A model generated the notes under the pieces. The model saw nothing but the letters and a program-made list of their open reading frames with translations. It was not told the origin of the DNA and did not search any database. The translations under genes and the position numbers were made by a program. DNA of 50,846 nucleotides, taken from the IMG/VR virus record IMGVR_UViG_3300049020_000006, positions 1 through 50,846 of that record, one strand, 5' to 3'. This DNA comes from a virus. This document shows, piece by piece, positions 50,308 to 50,846 of the stretch. The stretch's first letter is position 1. Each line of letters begins with the position of its first letter.

Positions 50308-50846
50308 ATGAATCTAGACGAGATGAACAAGTCCACAATTTGCGCCCAACCATGGTTTGGTGTGGTTGTTGGCCCCAATGGGAATTCAAAATTATGTTGC
50401 GAGGTTACTGACGAATTCAAAGGATTGAACATCAAGACTCATTCATTCCATGACATTCAACATAACGACCGCGTGATCGAGATTCGAGAAGAGATGAAGG
50501 CTGGCGGCAAGCCCAAGGAATGTTGGAGATGCTGGCAGAAAGAGGAATCAGGGGCGAACAGTCTCCGCAAAACTCTAAATGAGCACTATCATTTGAAAAA
50601 TGGTGACTTCAAACCAGATTTAGTTGAGCCACAAAATATCGAATTGGTTCTTGGAAATCTGTGTCAACTTAGATGCGTAATGTGTCACCCCTCAAGATCC
50701 AAGAAAGTCCAAGAAGTATTTGAACACGTCATTAAGACCGACTTCAGAAATTCTTATAAAGAATCGATCAAAATACTCCCAGAGGGATTTAATACTGATT
50801 GGGTGGAAGATTCAAAAATCTGGGATTTGATTGCGACCCAGTCGCT
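50308..50846 (+). CDS. Radical SAM protein 3, N-terminal twitch type (partial, runs off window)
   Basis: The frame is open from the ATG at 50308 (AGGA upstream) to the window end, 179 codons. The N-terminal domain is closer to a typical SPASM pattern than in proteins 1 and 2: C12 in ICAQPWFG, CC at 30-31 after VGPNGNSKL, and C72/C75 in ECWRCWQKEE. The radical SAM site is CQLRCVMC (C119, C123 and C126). Unlike the first two it has its own late promoter. It belongs to a different branch of the same family, so the cluster holds at least two branches. Confidence 0.78.
   Translation, partial: MNLDEMNKSTICAQPWFGVVVGPNGNSKLCCEVTDEFKGLNIKTHSFHDIQHNDRVIEIREEMKAGGKPKECWRCWQKEESGANSLRKTLNEHYHLKNGDFKPDLVEPQNIELVLGNLCQLRCVMCHPSRSKKVQEVFEHVIKTDFRNSYKESIKILPEGFNTDWVEDSKIWDLIATQS

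Noticed and set aside
1-50846. tRNA genes, CRISPR arrays, insertion sequences, integration sites
   Set aside because: No cloverleaf-like segment, regularly spaced repeat, transposase or integrase motif was seen on reading both strands. A dedicated scan would be decisive.

Overview
This window is a late-gene region of a large tailed phage of the T4 superfamily (contractile tail, Gram-negative host expected). The supporting genes are a T4-type head cluster (gp20 portal, gp21 protease, gp22 scaffold, gp23 capsid), a T4-type baseplate series (gp26, gp53-like, gp5, gp25, gp6, gp7), a late sigma factor (gp55) and the gp46/gp47 recombination nuclease. No tRNA, integrase, CRISPR array or insertion sequence was seen, and the window starts and ends inside the phage genome.

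Layout. 1-1063 (+): small unknown genes ending at a two-way terminator. 1132-11992 (-, with one small + gene inside): capsid, scaffold, protease, two paralogous acidic prohead proteins, a small protein, the portal and the tape measure. 12086-14176 (+): gp26-like protein, a small gp51-like ORF joined to it by a probable -1 frameshift, a PD-(D/E)XK resolvase-like nuclease and an unknown. 14220-18900 (-): two small accessory genes, then gp46, gp47 and gp55. 19053-25379 (+): a nucleotidyltransferase, a tail-tube-cap-like protein, a gp53-like protein, a large hub-type protein and gp5 with a C-terminal lytic transglycosylase. 25479-42992 (+): gp25, gp6, a 3672-residue gp7-like protein, two small structural proteins and two fibre-type proteins. 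43052-50846 (+): a tightly coupled accessory operon of three glycosyltransferase-like proteins, unknown proteins, a duplicated small protein and three tandem radical SAM proteins with an N-terminal Cys-rich twitch/SPASM-like domain; the third runs off the window.

Regulation. Copies of a T4-like late promoter box (NATAAATA; TGTAAATA in two cases) lie just upstream of many transcription units on both strands, which agrees with the gp55 gene in the window. Genes within units are coupled through TAATG, ATGA or TGATG overlaps. Strong intrinsic terminators lie between convergent genes.

Most interesting points: (i) the radical SAM plus glycosyltransferase operon behind the fibre genes, a candidate virion- or surface-modification system; (ii) a correctly phased TTTTTTC slippery heptamer joining the gp26-like and gp51-like ORFs next to the tape measure gene, resembling the frameshifted tail-assembly chaperones of other phages; (iii) two copies of a palindrome flanking the promoter of an exported protein; (iv) a hairpin that hides the ribosome binding site of the accessory operon; (v) a leftover radical SAM gene start between the two copies of a duplicated small gene.
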